Below, piece by piece: positions 10,854 through 19,223 of a stretch of DNA of 64,000 nt. The notes beneath the pieces were generated by a model. It was not told where the DNA came from, did no database searches, and worked only from the letters and a program-made list of their open reading frames with translations. This stretch comes from Synechococcus sp. J7-Johnson (lineage in GTDB: Bacteria > Cyanobacteriota > Cyanobacteriia > PCC-6307 > Cyanobiaceae): positions 62,001 to 126,000 of the forward strand of contig NZ_JAGQBU010000001.1 in NCBI RefSeq assembly GCF_024345795.1, written 5' to 3'. Each line of letters begins with the position of its first letter. The first letter of the stretch is position 1. The position numbers were made by a program, and so were the translations under genes.

Positions 10854-11307
10854 CGAGACGTTCCTCGAGGGACGGAGTCGAGGTGGAGGTCCACCCCTCC
10901 GGACCGGGCCGAAAGGCCAGGCCGGTGGGCCTCACGGTTCCGCGGATCGAGACCCTTGGAACCATGGGCACCAGTGCGGAGTGGCTCCGGAAAAGACCGA
11001 AAGCCGCTGCCACCACTGGAGCTGGGGCCCCGATGAGGGGACCGCTGGCGGAAGTATAAGGGCGAGTTTCAGGCCCCTTGGGGGGTCAGTAACAAAGGTT
11101 CAATCCGCCACCACCCCTGTCTGGAACAGGGCTCTGACCCAGGCTCCCTATCACTCATCGGCGACGCGATGGCGCGCTTTCTTTATCCAATTCCCAGCAG
11201 ATCTGGGGCTACATTCAGCATCATTTTTCTACGGGCCCGAGGCACTCTGGGCAAACTGTTGCCTGGGTTCCGGCACCAAGGCCGCGAGCCGACTTCGATC
11301 AGGAGCG
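10854..11307. promoter_or_regulatory. Divergent intergenic region, psaA leader and promoter region
   Basis: This 454-base gap between psaA (reverse) and the gene at 11308 (forward) holds no convincing gene. On the reverse strand a TATACT hexamer at 11053-11058 is a good -10 box for psaA, which would give a leader of about 190 bases; the matching -35 is weak. A hairpin of CCCTGT with ACAGGG (11115-11131) and the palindrome CCTCGAGG just upstream of psaA are possible regulatory structures. A-T-rich stretches at 11178-11230 may carry the forward promoter. Confidence 0.45.
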
Positions 11308-12720
11308 ATGCGCATGTTGGCAGCGGGGCTTCGGGGCCTGGGGGCGATGCTGCTCTGCCTGGCTGTGCTGCTGAGCGGAGGCTGGAGCCTGCGGCCCAGG
11401 CCCCAGGAGCCGCCGGCCACCAGTAGCCACCCGGCCACGTCCGGGCGCCTGCGGGAGATCCCTCCACCCAAGGCCAGCCAGGCCTTGCGGCTACGACTGG
11501 CGGAGCATCAGCCCCGGCTGCAGATCCTGGCTCCAGCCGACGACGCCGTGCTCCCCATGATCCCCTGGTCGCTGGATCTGTCGCTCGAAGACTGGCCCTT
11601 GGCCGATGCCGGCTCCCTTGGCCTTGGCGCCCACCTGGTGGTGCAGCTCGATGACCAGGCACCCCTGCGCCTGGGGCCCAAAGACCCCATGGGGCCAACC
11701 AGCAAGGACACCCGGCTGAGCGTGGCCATGGCGCCGCTCAGCCCGGGCAGCCACCGCCTGACTGTCTATGCGGCCAGGCCCTGGGGTGAAGCAGTCAAGG
11801 ATCCCGGCGCCGCCATGCAGATCCGCCTTCACGGCCTGGCCGCCAACCCCATCAGCCAGCCTCTGCGGGGAACCCCCCAGCTGGTGAGCAGCACCCCCAG
11901 CGATCTGATCCATCACGAACCCGTGCTGATCGACTGGCTGCTGATCGATGCGCCCCTCCAGCCACTCGACGGAGACGGTTCGAACTGGCGGCTGCGGGTG
12001 ACCCTCAATGGCGACAGTTTCCAGGTGGACCGCCAGGAGCCGCTCTGGCTCTCCGGGCTGCACTCCGGCAGCAACCCCCTGCAACTGGAGCTGCTCGACG
12101 GGCTGGGGGAACCGTTGAATCCACCCTTCAACAGCCTGGTCCAGGATCTGGTCATGCGTCCCGAAGGCCCCCGTGCCTGGCAGACCGCATCCATCTCCGC
12201 CGAGGATCTGAAGCGTCTGCTGGGCGAGCGGCCGAGCGAGCCCGCAGGTGAGATCACACCTTCACCGCAGCCCGTCGAGGCCGCTGAGCAGGACTACAAA
12301 CCCAGCACGGAGCGGGACCTTCAGGCTGAGGGGATGGCCACCGACCGCAGCGAAGCCGCCAGGTCATTGACAACCGCGAGCACTGAGCAACCGCTTGAGG
12401 AGGAGGCAGCTGCATCTGAGCCGGCGCCTGAACCTGAGGCAGCGACAGACCCTGATGCAGGTGAAGACAGGAGCGCCATGGAGCCAGTACCAGCGATGCC
12501 TGAGCCTGTCGAGTCTGGGGAGCCTGTGGAGTCGGGTGACTCCCCTGACCCACCGGAGTGGCTTGCACCGCCCGAATCCACGGAACCGCGGACCCCGCCC
12601 GAAGCGCCCGGCTCAGCTCCTTTGAGGGAGCCATCAGAGGAGAAAGTGCCCAAGACTGTGAGGCTGCCTGAAACGTCGGCATCGCCGCTGGATCGGCTGC
12701 GTGCCAGGTTCGGGGGATGA
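11308..12720 (+). CDS. Membrane-anchored protein with P/E-rich tail, conserved hypothetical
   Basis: The ATG at 11308 has an AGGAG site four bases upstream and begins a signal-anchor (hydrophobic at about residues 11-25), so it is preferred over longer in-frame starts that run into the psaA leader. The 470-residue product has a beta-rich middle region (about 60-290) with QILAPADDAVLP and a repeated layout of short strands, perhaps Ig-like. The tail (about 300-460) is rich in Pro, Glu, Ala and Ser and probably disordered. The stop overlaps the cobJ start by four bases, so the two may be translated together. I do not recognise a function. Confidence 0.65.
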   Translation: MRMLAAGLRGLGAMLLCLAVLLSGGWSLRPRPQEPPATSSHPATSGRLREIPPPKASQALRLRLAEHQPRLQILAPADDAVLPMIPWSLDLSLEDWPLADAGSLGLGAHLVVQLDDQAPLRLGPKDPMGPTSKDTRLSVAMAPLSPGSHRLTVYAARPWGEAVKDPGAAMQIRLHGLAANPISQPLRGTPQLVSSTPSDLIHHEPVLIDWLLIDAPLQPLDGDGSNWRLRVTLNGDSFQVDRQEPLWLSGLHSGSNPLQLELLDGLGEPLNPPFNSLVQDLVMRPEGPRAWQTASISAEDLKRLLGERPSEPAGEITPSPQPVEAAEQDYKPSTERDLQAEGMATDRSEAARSLTTASTEQPLEEEAAASEPAPEPEAATDPDAGEDRSAMEPVPAMPEPVESGEPVESGDSPDPPEWLAPPESTEPRTPPEAPGSAPLREPSEEKVPKTVRLPETSASPLDRLRARFGG

Positions 12721-14507
12721 GTGATTTGATCTGCTGGGGGCTGGCCCTGAGCAGGGCCGGTGCCCCCGTGCTCGAGCGCCTGGATCAGGGCGGGCTGGTG
12801 GAGGCCAGAGCGGAGCCCGGCGCCAGAGCGGAGCCCGGCGCCAGCGCCGCCGAGCTGCTCAGCCAACACTGGAAGGGGGCGTCGGCCTTCGTGGTGGTGG
12901 GAGCCTGCGGGGCGGTGACCAGGCTGGTGGCCCCGCTGCTCCAGGGCAAGGAGCACGACCCGGCCGTGGTGGTGGTGGATCCCCAGGGGCGCTTCGCCAT
13001 CCCCCTGCTGGGGGGGCACGGTGCTGGGGCAGAGCAGCTCAGCCAGCGGGTGGCCGCCCTGCTGGGGGGCGAAGCGGTGCTAACGGGCGCGAGTAGTGGC
13101 AGCGGCAGCCTGGCCCTTGACAGCTTCGGGCTGGCCTGGGGCTGGCGGAAGGGCCTGGGCGACTGGGATGGCCTGATGAAAGCCGCGGCCCGTGGCGAGC
13201 GGATCGCCGTGCAGCAGGAGAGCGGTTGCCCCGACTGGCAGGGCCTGGATGCCGCCGCAACGCTGCTTGAGCTCCCTGCAGAAAACCCGCCTGAGCAGAT
13301 GCTGATCAGCCCACGCCTGGGCCCCGGCTGCCGCTGGCATCCACCCAGCCTCTGGCTGGGCTTCGGCTGCGAGCGTGACACCAGCCTCAGCCTGCTGGAG
13401 CGCTTGCTGGAGCAGGCCCTGGATGGCGCCCAACTGGCCATGGACGCAGTCGCCGGGCTGGCGAGCATCGACCGCAAAGGCGATGAGCCAGCCCTGCTGG
13501 AACTGGCCCGGCGCCATCAGTGGCCGCTGCGACTGTTCAGTGCCGAGGCCTTGGCGGCGGTGGAGGTGCCCAGCCCATCGCAGGCGGTGCTCAAGGAAAT
13601 GGGAACCGCAAGCGTGGCTGAAGCGGCAGCCCTGCTCGCGGCATCCCCACAGTCGGAGCTGCTGCTGGAGAAGCGCATCGAGCGGGCCCAGCCCGGGGAG
13701 CGGGGAGCCGCCACCCTGGCGGTGGCCCTGACCGCCGGGCAGTGGGCCCCGCAGCGGGGGAAGCTCCATCTGGTGGGCAGCGGCCCGGGACAGCTCGACC
13801 TGCTCACCCCCGAAGCTCGCCTCGCCCTGGCCGAGAGCACCGTCTGGGTGGGCTATGGCCTCTACCTGGATCTGCTGGAGCCCCTGCGGCGCCCCGACCA
13901 ACTACGCCGCGACGGCCAGCTCACCCAGGAGCGCGACCGCTGCCGGCTGGCCCTGGAGCTGGCCGAGGCCGGACTGAGTGTGGCCCTGGTTTCGTCGGGT
14001 GACAGTGGCATCTACGGCATGGCCGGGCTGGCCCTGGAGCTCTGGCTGGAGCATGACCCCCAGACCAGGCCCGCCTTCTCGGTCCATCCCGGCCTCTCCG
14101 CCCTGCAGGTGGCCGCGGCCAGGGCCGGCGCCCCCCTGATGCACGATTTCTGCACGATCAGCCTGAGCGACCGGCTCACCCCCTGGCCGACGATCGAGAA
14201 ACGGCTGCGGGCAGCCGCCAGCGGGGATTTCGTGGTGGCGCTTTACAACCCCCGATCCCTGGGCCGCGACTGGCAGCTGGGCAAGGCCAGGGAGTTGCTG
14301 CTCGAGGGGCGCAGCGCCGACACTCCGGTGGTGCTGGCACGGCAACTGGGCCGGGCAGAGGAGAGTGTGCAGCTGCATACCCTCGGGGAGTTGCCCCTGG
14401 AGCAGGTGGACATGCTCAGCCTGGTGCTGGTGGGCAACAGCACTTCTCGCCACCAGGACGGGGTGATGGTGACACCCAGGGGCTACCCGGGCGCCGAACT
14501 GAACTGA
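12717..14507 (+). CDS. cobJ: CbiG-CobJ fusion: cobalt-precorrin-5A hydrolase plus precorrin-3B C17-methyltransferase
   Basis: This 596-residue protein joins two corrin-ring enzymes of cobalamin (pseudocobalamin) synthesis. Residues 1-330 are CbiG-like, with an N-terminal half containing GACGAVTRLVAPLL and a C-terminal CbiG part with LGFGCERDTS and LASIDRKGDE. Residues from about 350 form the tetrapyrrole methylase, starting GKLHLVGSGPGQLDLLTPEA and containing VSSGDSGIYGMAGLALEL, the SAM-binding pattern. CobJ methylates C17 with ring contraction; CbiG opens the lactone formed in that step, so the fusion links consecutive chemistry. An in-frame 18-base tandem duplication lies near the N-terminus. 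The start overlaps the preceding stop (ATGA). Confidence 0.92.
   Translation: MSDLICWGLALSRAGAPVLERLDQGGLVEARAEPGARAEPGASAAELLSQHWKGASAFVVVGACGAVTRLVAPLLQGKEHDPAVVVVDPQGRFAIPLLGGHGAGAEQLSQRVAALLGGEAVLTGASSGSGSLALDSFGLAWGWRKGLGDWDGLMKAAARGERIAVQQESGCPDWQGLDAAATLLELPAENPPEQMLISPRLGPGCRWHPPSLWLGFGCERDTSLSLLERLLEQALDGAQLAMDAVAGLASIDRKGDEPALLELARRHQWPLRLFSAEALAAVEVPSPSQAVLKEMGTASVAEAAALLAASPQSELLLEKRIERAQPGERGAATLAVALTAGQWAPQRGKLHLVGSGPGQLDLLTPEARLALAESTVWVGYGLYLDLLEPLRRPDQLRRDGQLTQERDRCRLALELAEAGLSVALVSSGDSGIYGMAGLALELWLEHDPQTRPAFSVHPGLSALQVAAARAGAPLMHDFCTISLSDRLTPWPTIEKRLRAAASGDFVVALYNPRSLGRDWQLGKARELLLEGRSADTPVVLARQLGRAEESVQLHTLGELPLEQVDMLSLVLVGNSTSRHQDGVMVTPRGYPGAELN
12804..12839 (+). repeat. 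Perfect 18-bp tandem duplication inside cobJ
   Basis: The unit at 12804-12821 is repeated exactly at 12822-12839 and keeps the frame, giving a duplicated RAEPGA hexapeptide in the CbiG-like part. It looks like a recent replication-slippage event in a variable loop. Confidence 0.9.
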
Positions 14508-14510
14508 AAG

Positions 14511-14537
14511 GCTCCGGGCGGCCATCGGGCCCGGAGC
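14511..14537. terminator. Hairpin between cobJ and tRNA-Pro, probable bidirectional terminator
   Basis: A 9-bp perfect stem, GCTCCGGGC at 14511-14519 with GCCCGGAGC at 14529-14537, lies immediately after the cobJ stop and eight bases before the tRNA 3' end. It has no clear T run on either side, so termination strength is uncertain. Confidence 0.6.
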
Positions 14538-14544
14538 TCAGAGA

Positions 14545-14618
14545 TCGGGATGACAGGATTCGAACCTGCGGCCCCTTCGTCCCGAACGAAGTGCGCTACC
14601 AAGCTGCGCCACATCCCG
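14545..14618 (-). tRNA. tRNA-Pro (CGG anticodon)
   Basis: On the reverse strand the sequence folds as a full cloverleaf. The 7-bp acceptor stem pairs CGGGATG with CATCCCG, followed by an A discriminator. The D arm is GCGC...GCGC, the anticodon stem CTTCG/CGAAG encloses the loop TTCGGGA, and the T arm contains GGTTCGAATCC. The anticodon CGG reads CCG proline codons, which are frequent in this GC-rich genome. CCA is not encoded. Confidence 0.95.
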
Positions 14619-14685
14619 CCGCTGGCAGTTTACGGGATCACCCCCGGCTGGGTTTCTAGACTCGCGTCTCCAGGATTAGGCAGTG

Positions 14686-15570
14686 ATGGCTCCCGACGCC
14701 CTGCTCAAGCCCGACTGGTTACGCGTCAAGGCCCCCCAGCGGGAGCGGATCGGTGCGGTGGCCGATCTGCTGGTGGACCTGAAGCTGAACACCGTCTGTC
14801 AGGAGGCGAGCTGTCCGAACATCGGCGAGTGCTTCGCCGGTGGAACCGCCACCTTCCTGATCATGGGGCCGGGCTGCACGCGGGCCTGCCCCTACTGCGA
14901 CATCGACTTCGACAAGAGCGTGAGGGCCCTCGACCCCACCGAACCGGAGCGGCTGGGAGAAGCGGTGGCCCGCATGGGCCTCTCACACGTTGTTATCACC
15001 TCGGTGAACCGCGACGACCTCGACGACGGCGGCGCCAGCCAGTTCGTGGCCTGCATCGCCGAGGTGCGTCGCCGCTCACCCGGCACCACCATCGAGCTGC
15101 TGATCCCCGATTTCTGCGGCAACTGGCAGGCCCTCGCCGCCGTGATGGAGGGGGCGCCCGAGGTGCTGAACCACAACATCGAAACCGTGCCGCGGCTCTA
15201 CCGGCAGGTACGACCCCAGGGAATGTACGGCCGCTCGCTGGAGTTGCTGCAGCGGGTGCGCCATGGCTGGCCCCGCACCTACACCAAATCGGGATTGATG
15301 GTGGGGCTTGGGGAAACCGACGCCGAGGTGGTGGCGGTGCTGGGGGACCTGCGGGCCCACTGGGTCGACATCGTGACCATCGGCCAGTACCTCTCGCCAG
15401 GACCCAGGCATCTGCAGGTGCAGCGCTTCGTGACCCCCGGACAGTTCGATGGCTTCAAAGCCACCGGTGAGGAAGAGCTGGGCTTCCTGCAGGTGGTGAG
15501 CAGCCCCCTCACCCGCAGCAGCTACCACGCCGGGGAGGTGCAACGGCTGATGCGACAACACCCCCGCTGA
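14686..15570 (+). CDS. lipA: Lipoyl synthase (radical SAM)
   Basis: LipA inserts two sulfur atoms into octanoyl groups on lipoyl domains. The 294-residue product has the auxiliary-cluster cysteines C38, C43 and C49 (CxxxxCxxxxxC pattern), the radical SAM motif C64-C68-C71 (CTRACPYC), and the C-terminal RSSYHA whose Ser ligates the auxiliary cluster. A GTG lies one codon upstream at 14683; I chose the ATG at 14686. Cyanobacteria often carry two lipoyl synthases; whether another exists lies outside this window. Confidence 0.95.
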   Translation: MAPDALLKPDWLRVKAPQRERIGAVADLLVDLKLNTVCQEASCPNIGECFAGGTATFLIMGPGCTRACPYCDIDFDKSVRALDPTEPERLGEAVARMGLSHVVITSVNRDDLDDGGASQFVACIAEVRRRSPGTTIELLIPDFCGNWQALAAVMEGAPEVLNHNIETVPRLYRQVRPQGMYGRSLELLQRVRHGWPRTYTKSGLMVGLGETDAEVVAVLGDLRAHWVDIVTIGQYLSPGPRHLQVQRFVTPGQFDGFKATGEEELGFLQVVSSPLTRSSYHAGEVQRLMRQHPR

Positions 15571-15578
15571 GGCAGCTC

Positions 15579-16628
15579 TCAGCAGAGTTCCCCAGGCGCC
15601 GGGGCTTCCAGATCGAGCCAGGCCCCAGCCGGCAGTGGCAGGCGCAGCCGGTGGGCATGCAGCCGGTAGCCGCCGTCGCCCGGCAGGGCTCCGGGCAGGG
15701 GCTCCCCCCCCGGTCCATAGAGGGGATCGCCCAGCAGAGGAATCCCCACACTGGCCAGATGGATGCGGATCTGATGCGGACGACCCGTGCGGATCGTCAC
15801 CTCCACTAGGTGCCCCTGGGAACGGCGCTCCAGAAGTCGCAATTCGCTCCAGGCGGGCAGGGCTCCAGGGTCATCGGGCCCGGCAGCGGCGGCCCAGATC
15901 TGACCAAGCCCGGCATGGGGGCGAAGGCCGATCGGGGTGGTGATCGCCAGGGACTCACCCAGGCCCAGCTGCAGCGGGGCCGGCACGGTCAGAGCCCGGT
16001 ACACCTTGCGGCAAGCAGCGGCAGGGGGAGCGGAGCGGACATCAGGCCGGGCCTGGGGGTGGAGCTCCGCGGTGCTCTCGCGCAGCCTGGCGCTCAGCCA
16101 GGCACGGCTCTGGGGCCGGCGGGCACAGACCAGCAGCCCCGACGTGTGGCGCCCGAGCCGGTGCACAGGCCGCGGCAGTGCCGGGAACGCTTCGCCCCCT
16201 TCAGGCCCGTGACCAGGGAAGGATCGCTCCAGCAAGCGCAACACGGTGTGCTCCAGAAAGCCCCCGGCGGGGAGCACGGGCAGGCCGCTGGGCTTGTCGA
16301 TCACATAGAGATCACCGTCGTCGTGGATCAGCCGCCAGCTCGCCGGCACGGCCTCCTCTCGCCAGGGGGGGCGTTGCCACTGGAGCCGATCGCCGGTGCT
16401 GAGCAGCCCGTCGCCATCGAGCCGACGGCCATTCAGCAGGATTTCGCCCTCCTGCAGGCGCGCTCTCCAGAGGGAGGCCTCGGAATGGCGGTAGCGATCA
16501 GCCAGGAACGCACTGATCAGAACCGGTGCCTGAGCCTGGTTCACCCGGTCGCTGTAGGTCCAGCCCTGGTTGAGCCGGGCCGGCAGCCAGCCCGGCGGCA
16601 GCGGCTCAGTCAACCAGGCCGTTCTCAA
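15579..16628 (-). CDS. RluA-family pseudouridine synthase with HRLG in place of HRLD
   Basis: The 349-residue protein has an S4-like N-terminal part (about 45-88, with GEILLNGRRL) and an RluA catalytic domain starting at VIDKPSGLPVLP. The usual catalytic motif HRLDxxTSG reads HRLGRHTSG here at residues 156-164, so the catalytic Asp position is Gly159. A later TGRPHQIRIHLASVGIPLLGDPLYG is canonical. The family pattern is known to allow Gly at this site in one subgroup, so it may use another residue or be non-catalytic. Its 5' end overlaps the response-regulator 3' end by 23 bases, suggesting co-transcription. The RNA target is unknown. Confidence 0.85.
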   Translation of the reverse strand: MRTAWLTEPLPPGWLPARLNQGWTYSDRVNQAQAPVLISAFLADRYRHSEASLWRARLQEGEILLNGRRLDGDGLLSTGDRLQWQRPPWREEAVPASWRLIHDDGDLYVIDKPSGLPVLPAGGFLEHTVLRLLERSFPGHGPEGGEAFPALPRPVHRLGRHTSGLLVCARRPQSRAWLSARLRESTAELHPQARPDVRSAPPAAACRKVYRALTVPAPLQLGLGESLAITTPIGLRPHAGLGQIWAAAAGPDDPGALPAWSELRLLERRSQGHLVEVTIRTGRPHQIRIHLASVGIPLLGDPLYGPGGEPLPGALPGDGGYRLHAHRLRLPLPAGAWLDLEAPAPGELC

Positions 16629-17367
16629 GGGCGTAGCGCACCAGTTCGGTGCGGCTGGTGGTGCCGGTCTTGGTGAAAAGGCGGCTCACGTACTTCTCGA
16701 CATTGCGGATCGAGGTTTCCAGGCGGCGGGCAATCTCCTTGTTCATCAGCCCCTCGGCCACCAGCTGGAGCACGCTCGCCTCGCGGGGGGTGAAGGAATG
16801 GGTGGCCGGTGTGGCGCTCTTGTGGGAGCCCGTCTGCTGCAGCAGGGAGCGGATCTCGGTGATCTGCCGCGCCATCTGGCCGATGTCCGCATCGGCATAG
16901 CGGGCCGCCTCGGCCAGCAGCCGCTCCTGACGGCGCACCACATTGCGCACCCGCGCCACCAGCTCATCCGGGTCGAAGGGCTTGGGGATGTAGTCGTCGA
17001 CCCCGGCCTGGAAGCCCTCGATCCGGTCGGCCGTCATCCCCTTGGCGGTGAGAAAGATCACCGGTGTGCCCCCCAGGCGCTCGTCACCCCTCAGGCGCTT
17101 GAGCAGGCCGTAACCATCCAGGCGCGGCATCATCACGTCGCTGATCACCAGGTCGGGAATGAGCTCCTGCGCCGCCGTCCAGCCCTCCTCGCCGTCGTTG
17201 GCGGTGGTGACGTCAAAACCCTCATCCTCCAGGTAGGCCTGAACGGCGGTGCGCAGGCCCGGTTCATCGTCGACCAACAACAGCCGGGCCGGAGCCGGTG
17301 GGCTGATCGGGGTGTCCTCGCCGCTGCTCTCCTCTTCCGGCTTGCTGGTGGACTCGATCTGGCTCAT
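16606..17367 (-). CDS. Response regulator with LuxR/NarL-type DNA-binding domain
   Basis: The receiver domain (about 28-140) has acidic pair D33-D34, phosphoacceptor D77 in VISDVMMPRLDG, and K109 in FLTAKG, so it should be phosphorylatable. The C-terminal domain (about 190-253) is a LuxR helix-turn-helix with FTPREASVLQLVAEGLMNKEIARRL. It begins with an acidic low-complexity tail of about 25 residues. No sensor kinase is adjacent. It resembles the cyanobacterial and plastid Ycf29 group of orphan regulators; I cannot assign a regulon. Confidence 0.88.
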   Translation of the reverse strand: MSQIESTSKPEEESSGEDTPISPPAPARLLLVDDEPGLRTAVQAYLEDEGFDVTTANDGEEGWTAAQELIPDLVISDVMMPRLDGYGLLKRLRGDERLGGTPVIFLTAKGMTADRIEGFQAGVDDYIPKPFDPDELVARVRNVVRRQERLLAEAARYADADIGQMARQITEIRSLLQQTGSHKSATPATHSFTPREASVLQLVAEGLMNKEIARRLETSIRNVEKYVSRLFTKTGTTSRTELVRYALENGLVD

Positions 17368-17412
17368 GAACCGGCTGGCGTTGAGAGGAATCTATCCAGG
17401 CCCGCGCGGCGG

Positions 17413-17937
17413 TCAGAGGTTGCCGGCAGGCACCACCTGCTCCCGTTCCACCCGGTTGCCGCTGTAGCCGCGCTCACGGGCCAGGCTGCGCAGGCTGTTG
17501 GGGTCCTTGCCGGCCTGCTCGGGGAAGCAGGTGGCCCACCAGACCAGATGATCGATGCGGTTGGCCGGCGTAACCACCCCGCCGGGGTTGAGTTCCCGCA
17601 GGATCAGGTTGCGGCCGTCGTTGGTGACCCGCAGCGGCGATGTGGGCGAGCACTGGACAGTCTCAGAGCGGACCTTGACGTCGTTGGGGAGCTCCTCCCA
17701 CACCTTGATCCGCCAGACCTGGGGCTGGACGGGATCGGCACTGATGCCGAACACGCCCAGAGCCTGTTTACCGTCGGCGATGTCCCGCTCCAGTAACAGG
17801 GCCAGTCCGGCGGGGCGGTTCTGATCCGGACGCACGAACACGCTCTGGGCCCCGGCGGAGGGGATGGAGATCAGCGCCGCCGGGGCCAGACCCACCAGGG
17901 CAAAAGCCAGAAGCCGCAATCGCGAGGTTGAAGCCAT
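17413..17937 (-). CDS. Secreted conserved hypothetical protein
   Basis: This 174-residue protein starts with a clear Sec signal peptide (hydrophobic residues about 8-28, cleavage near AGA-QS at 29-31). The mature part has two cysteines (SETVQCSP and WWATCFPEQ) that could form a disulfide in the periplasm or lumen. It lies 45 bases upstream of the response regulator on the same strand. I do not recognise the domain. Confidence 0.65.
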   Translation of the reverse strand: MASTSRLRLLAFALVGLAPAALISIPSAGAQSVFVRPDQNRPAGLALLLERDIADGKQALGVFGISADPVQPQVWRIKVWEELPNDVKVRSETVQCSPTSPLRVTNDGRNLILRELNPGGVVTPANRIDHLVWWATCFPEQAGKDPNSLRSLARERGYSGNRVEREQVVPAGNL

Positions 17938-17999
17938 CGGCTGGTTCGGGGCGGCTGAGTTGCCAGCATGGAACGGTTCCCCGGGGATGGGAAGGAGGG

Positions 18000-19130
18000 A
18001 TGGCCACCACCTATCTGGACCACCAGGCCACCACTCCCTGTGATCCAGCCGTGGTGGCGGCGATGGCTCCCTATTGGAGCGAACGGTTCGCCAACCCCTC
18101 CAGCCGCTCCCACCGCTGTGGCCTGGAGGCGGCAGCGGCGGTGGATCTGGCCCGCTGCAGCCTGGCCCAGCAGCTGGGTGTGGTCGCAGAGCAGCTGGTG
18201 TTCACCAGTGGGGCCACGGAGGCCAACAACCTGGCGATCAAAGGGCTGGTGGAAGCCCGGCGCCAGCGGGGCAGACACCTGCTCACCCTGGCCACGGAGC
18301 ACCGGGCGGTGCTGGAGCCCCTGCGCTACCTCGCCGGCCACGGCTATGAGCTCACCGTGCTGCCGGTGCAGCGTGATGGCCTGGTGGACCTGAACCGGTT
18401 CAGCGAGGCCCTGCGCGACGACACGCTGCTGGTGAGCGTGATGGCCGCCAACAACGAGATCGGCGTGCTGCAACCCCTCGCCGCCATCGGAGCAATCTGC
18501 AGCGAACGGGGCATCGCCCTGCACAGCGATGGAGCCCAGATCTTCGGGAACCGCCCTCTGGGGCCCTGTGAGCTGGGCCTCGACCTGTTCAGCCTCAGCG
18601 GTCACAAGATCTACGGACCCAAGGGCATCGGCGCCCTCGTGCTCGCTGAGGGGATCGTCCTGGCACCCCAGCAGCATGGCGGCGGCCAGGAAGGCGGCTT
18701 GAGAGGGGGGACTCTGCCGGTTCCCCTGATCGTGGGGCTGCAGCGGGCGGCAGAGCTGGCCAGCCACGACTGGGAGGCGCGACAGCAGCGCCTGGGCGAG
18801 CTGCGGGATCGGCTGCTGGCGGGTCTGCTGGCGCTGGGGGGGGTGCGGCTGAACGGCAGCCTGGAGCACCGCCTGGCCCACAACCTCAATGTTCAGGTGG
18901 ATGGGGTGGATGGCACCCAGCTGCACCGGGCCCTGCGGCGTCAGCTGGCTGTGAGCGGTGGCTCGGCCTGCAGCAGCGGCAGCCCCTCGCACGTGCTGGC
19001 CGCCCTGGGGCTGACGCCGGCGGAAGCGGCGGCCTCAATCCGGTTCGGGATCGGACGCCCCACCACGGCTGCGGAGATCGATCAGGCCGTGCTGGTGGTG
19101 GCGGAGGCCCTTAAGCAGCTGCGGGGCTGA
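18000..19130 (+). CDS. Cysteine desulfurase, NifS/IscS family
   Basis: The enzyme takes sulfur from cysteine for iron-sulfur cluster and thiocofactor synthesis, using PLP. I chose the ATG at 18000 because an AAGGAGGG site lies directly upstream and the product then starts MATTYLDHQATTPCDP, the family N-terminus. The 376-residue protein has the PLP lysine K203 in LSGHKIYGPKG and the persulfide Cys C324 in GSACSSGSPSHVL, which marks it as IscS/NifS-type (group I) rather than SufS. It is transcribed divergently from the secreted protein. Confidence 0.93.
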   Translation: MATTYLDHQATTPCDPAVVAAMAPYWSERFANPSSRSHRCGLEAAAAVDLARCSLAQQLGVVAEQLVFTSGATEANNLAIKGLVEARRQRGRHLLTLATEHRAVLEPLRYLAGHGYELTVLPVQRDGLVDLNRFSEALRDDTLLVSVMAANNEIGVLQPLAAIGAICSERGIALHSDGAQIFGNRPLGPCELGLDLFSLSGHKIYGPKGIGALVLAEGIVLAPQQHGGGQEGGLRGGTLPVPLIVGLQRAAELASHDWEARQQRLGELRDRLLAGLLALGGVRLNGSLEHRLAHNLNVQVDGVDGTQLHRALRRQLAVSGGSACSSGSPSHVLAALGLTPAEAAASIRFGIGRPTTAAEIDQAVLVVAEALKQLRG

Positions 19131-19223
19131 TGAACGATCCTTGCCTTTAAGGCCATCTTTCCTCAACCTTGAATGAATCATGGTTGATCCTTAATCAACC
19201 ACAGTCCGCTGCGGAAGCTTGCC

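Noticed and set aside
10693..11307. Upstream extension of the gene at 11308
   Set aside because: The frame is open into psaA, but the AGGAG site and signal-anchor point to the ATG at 11308.
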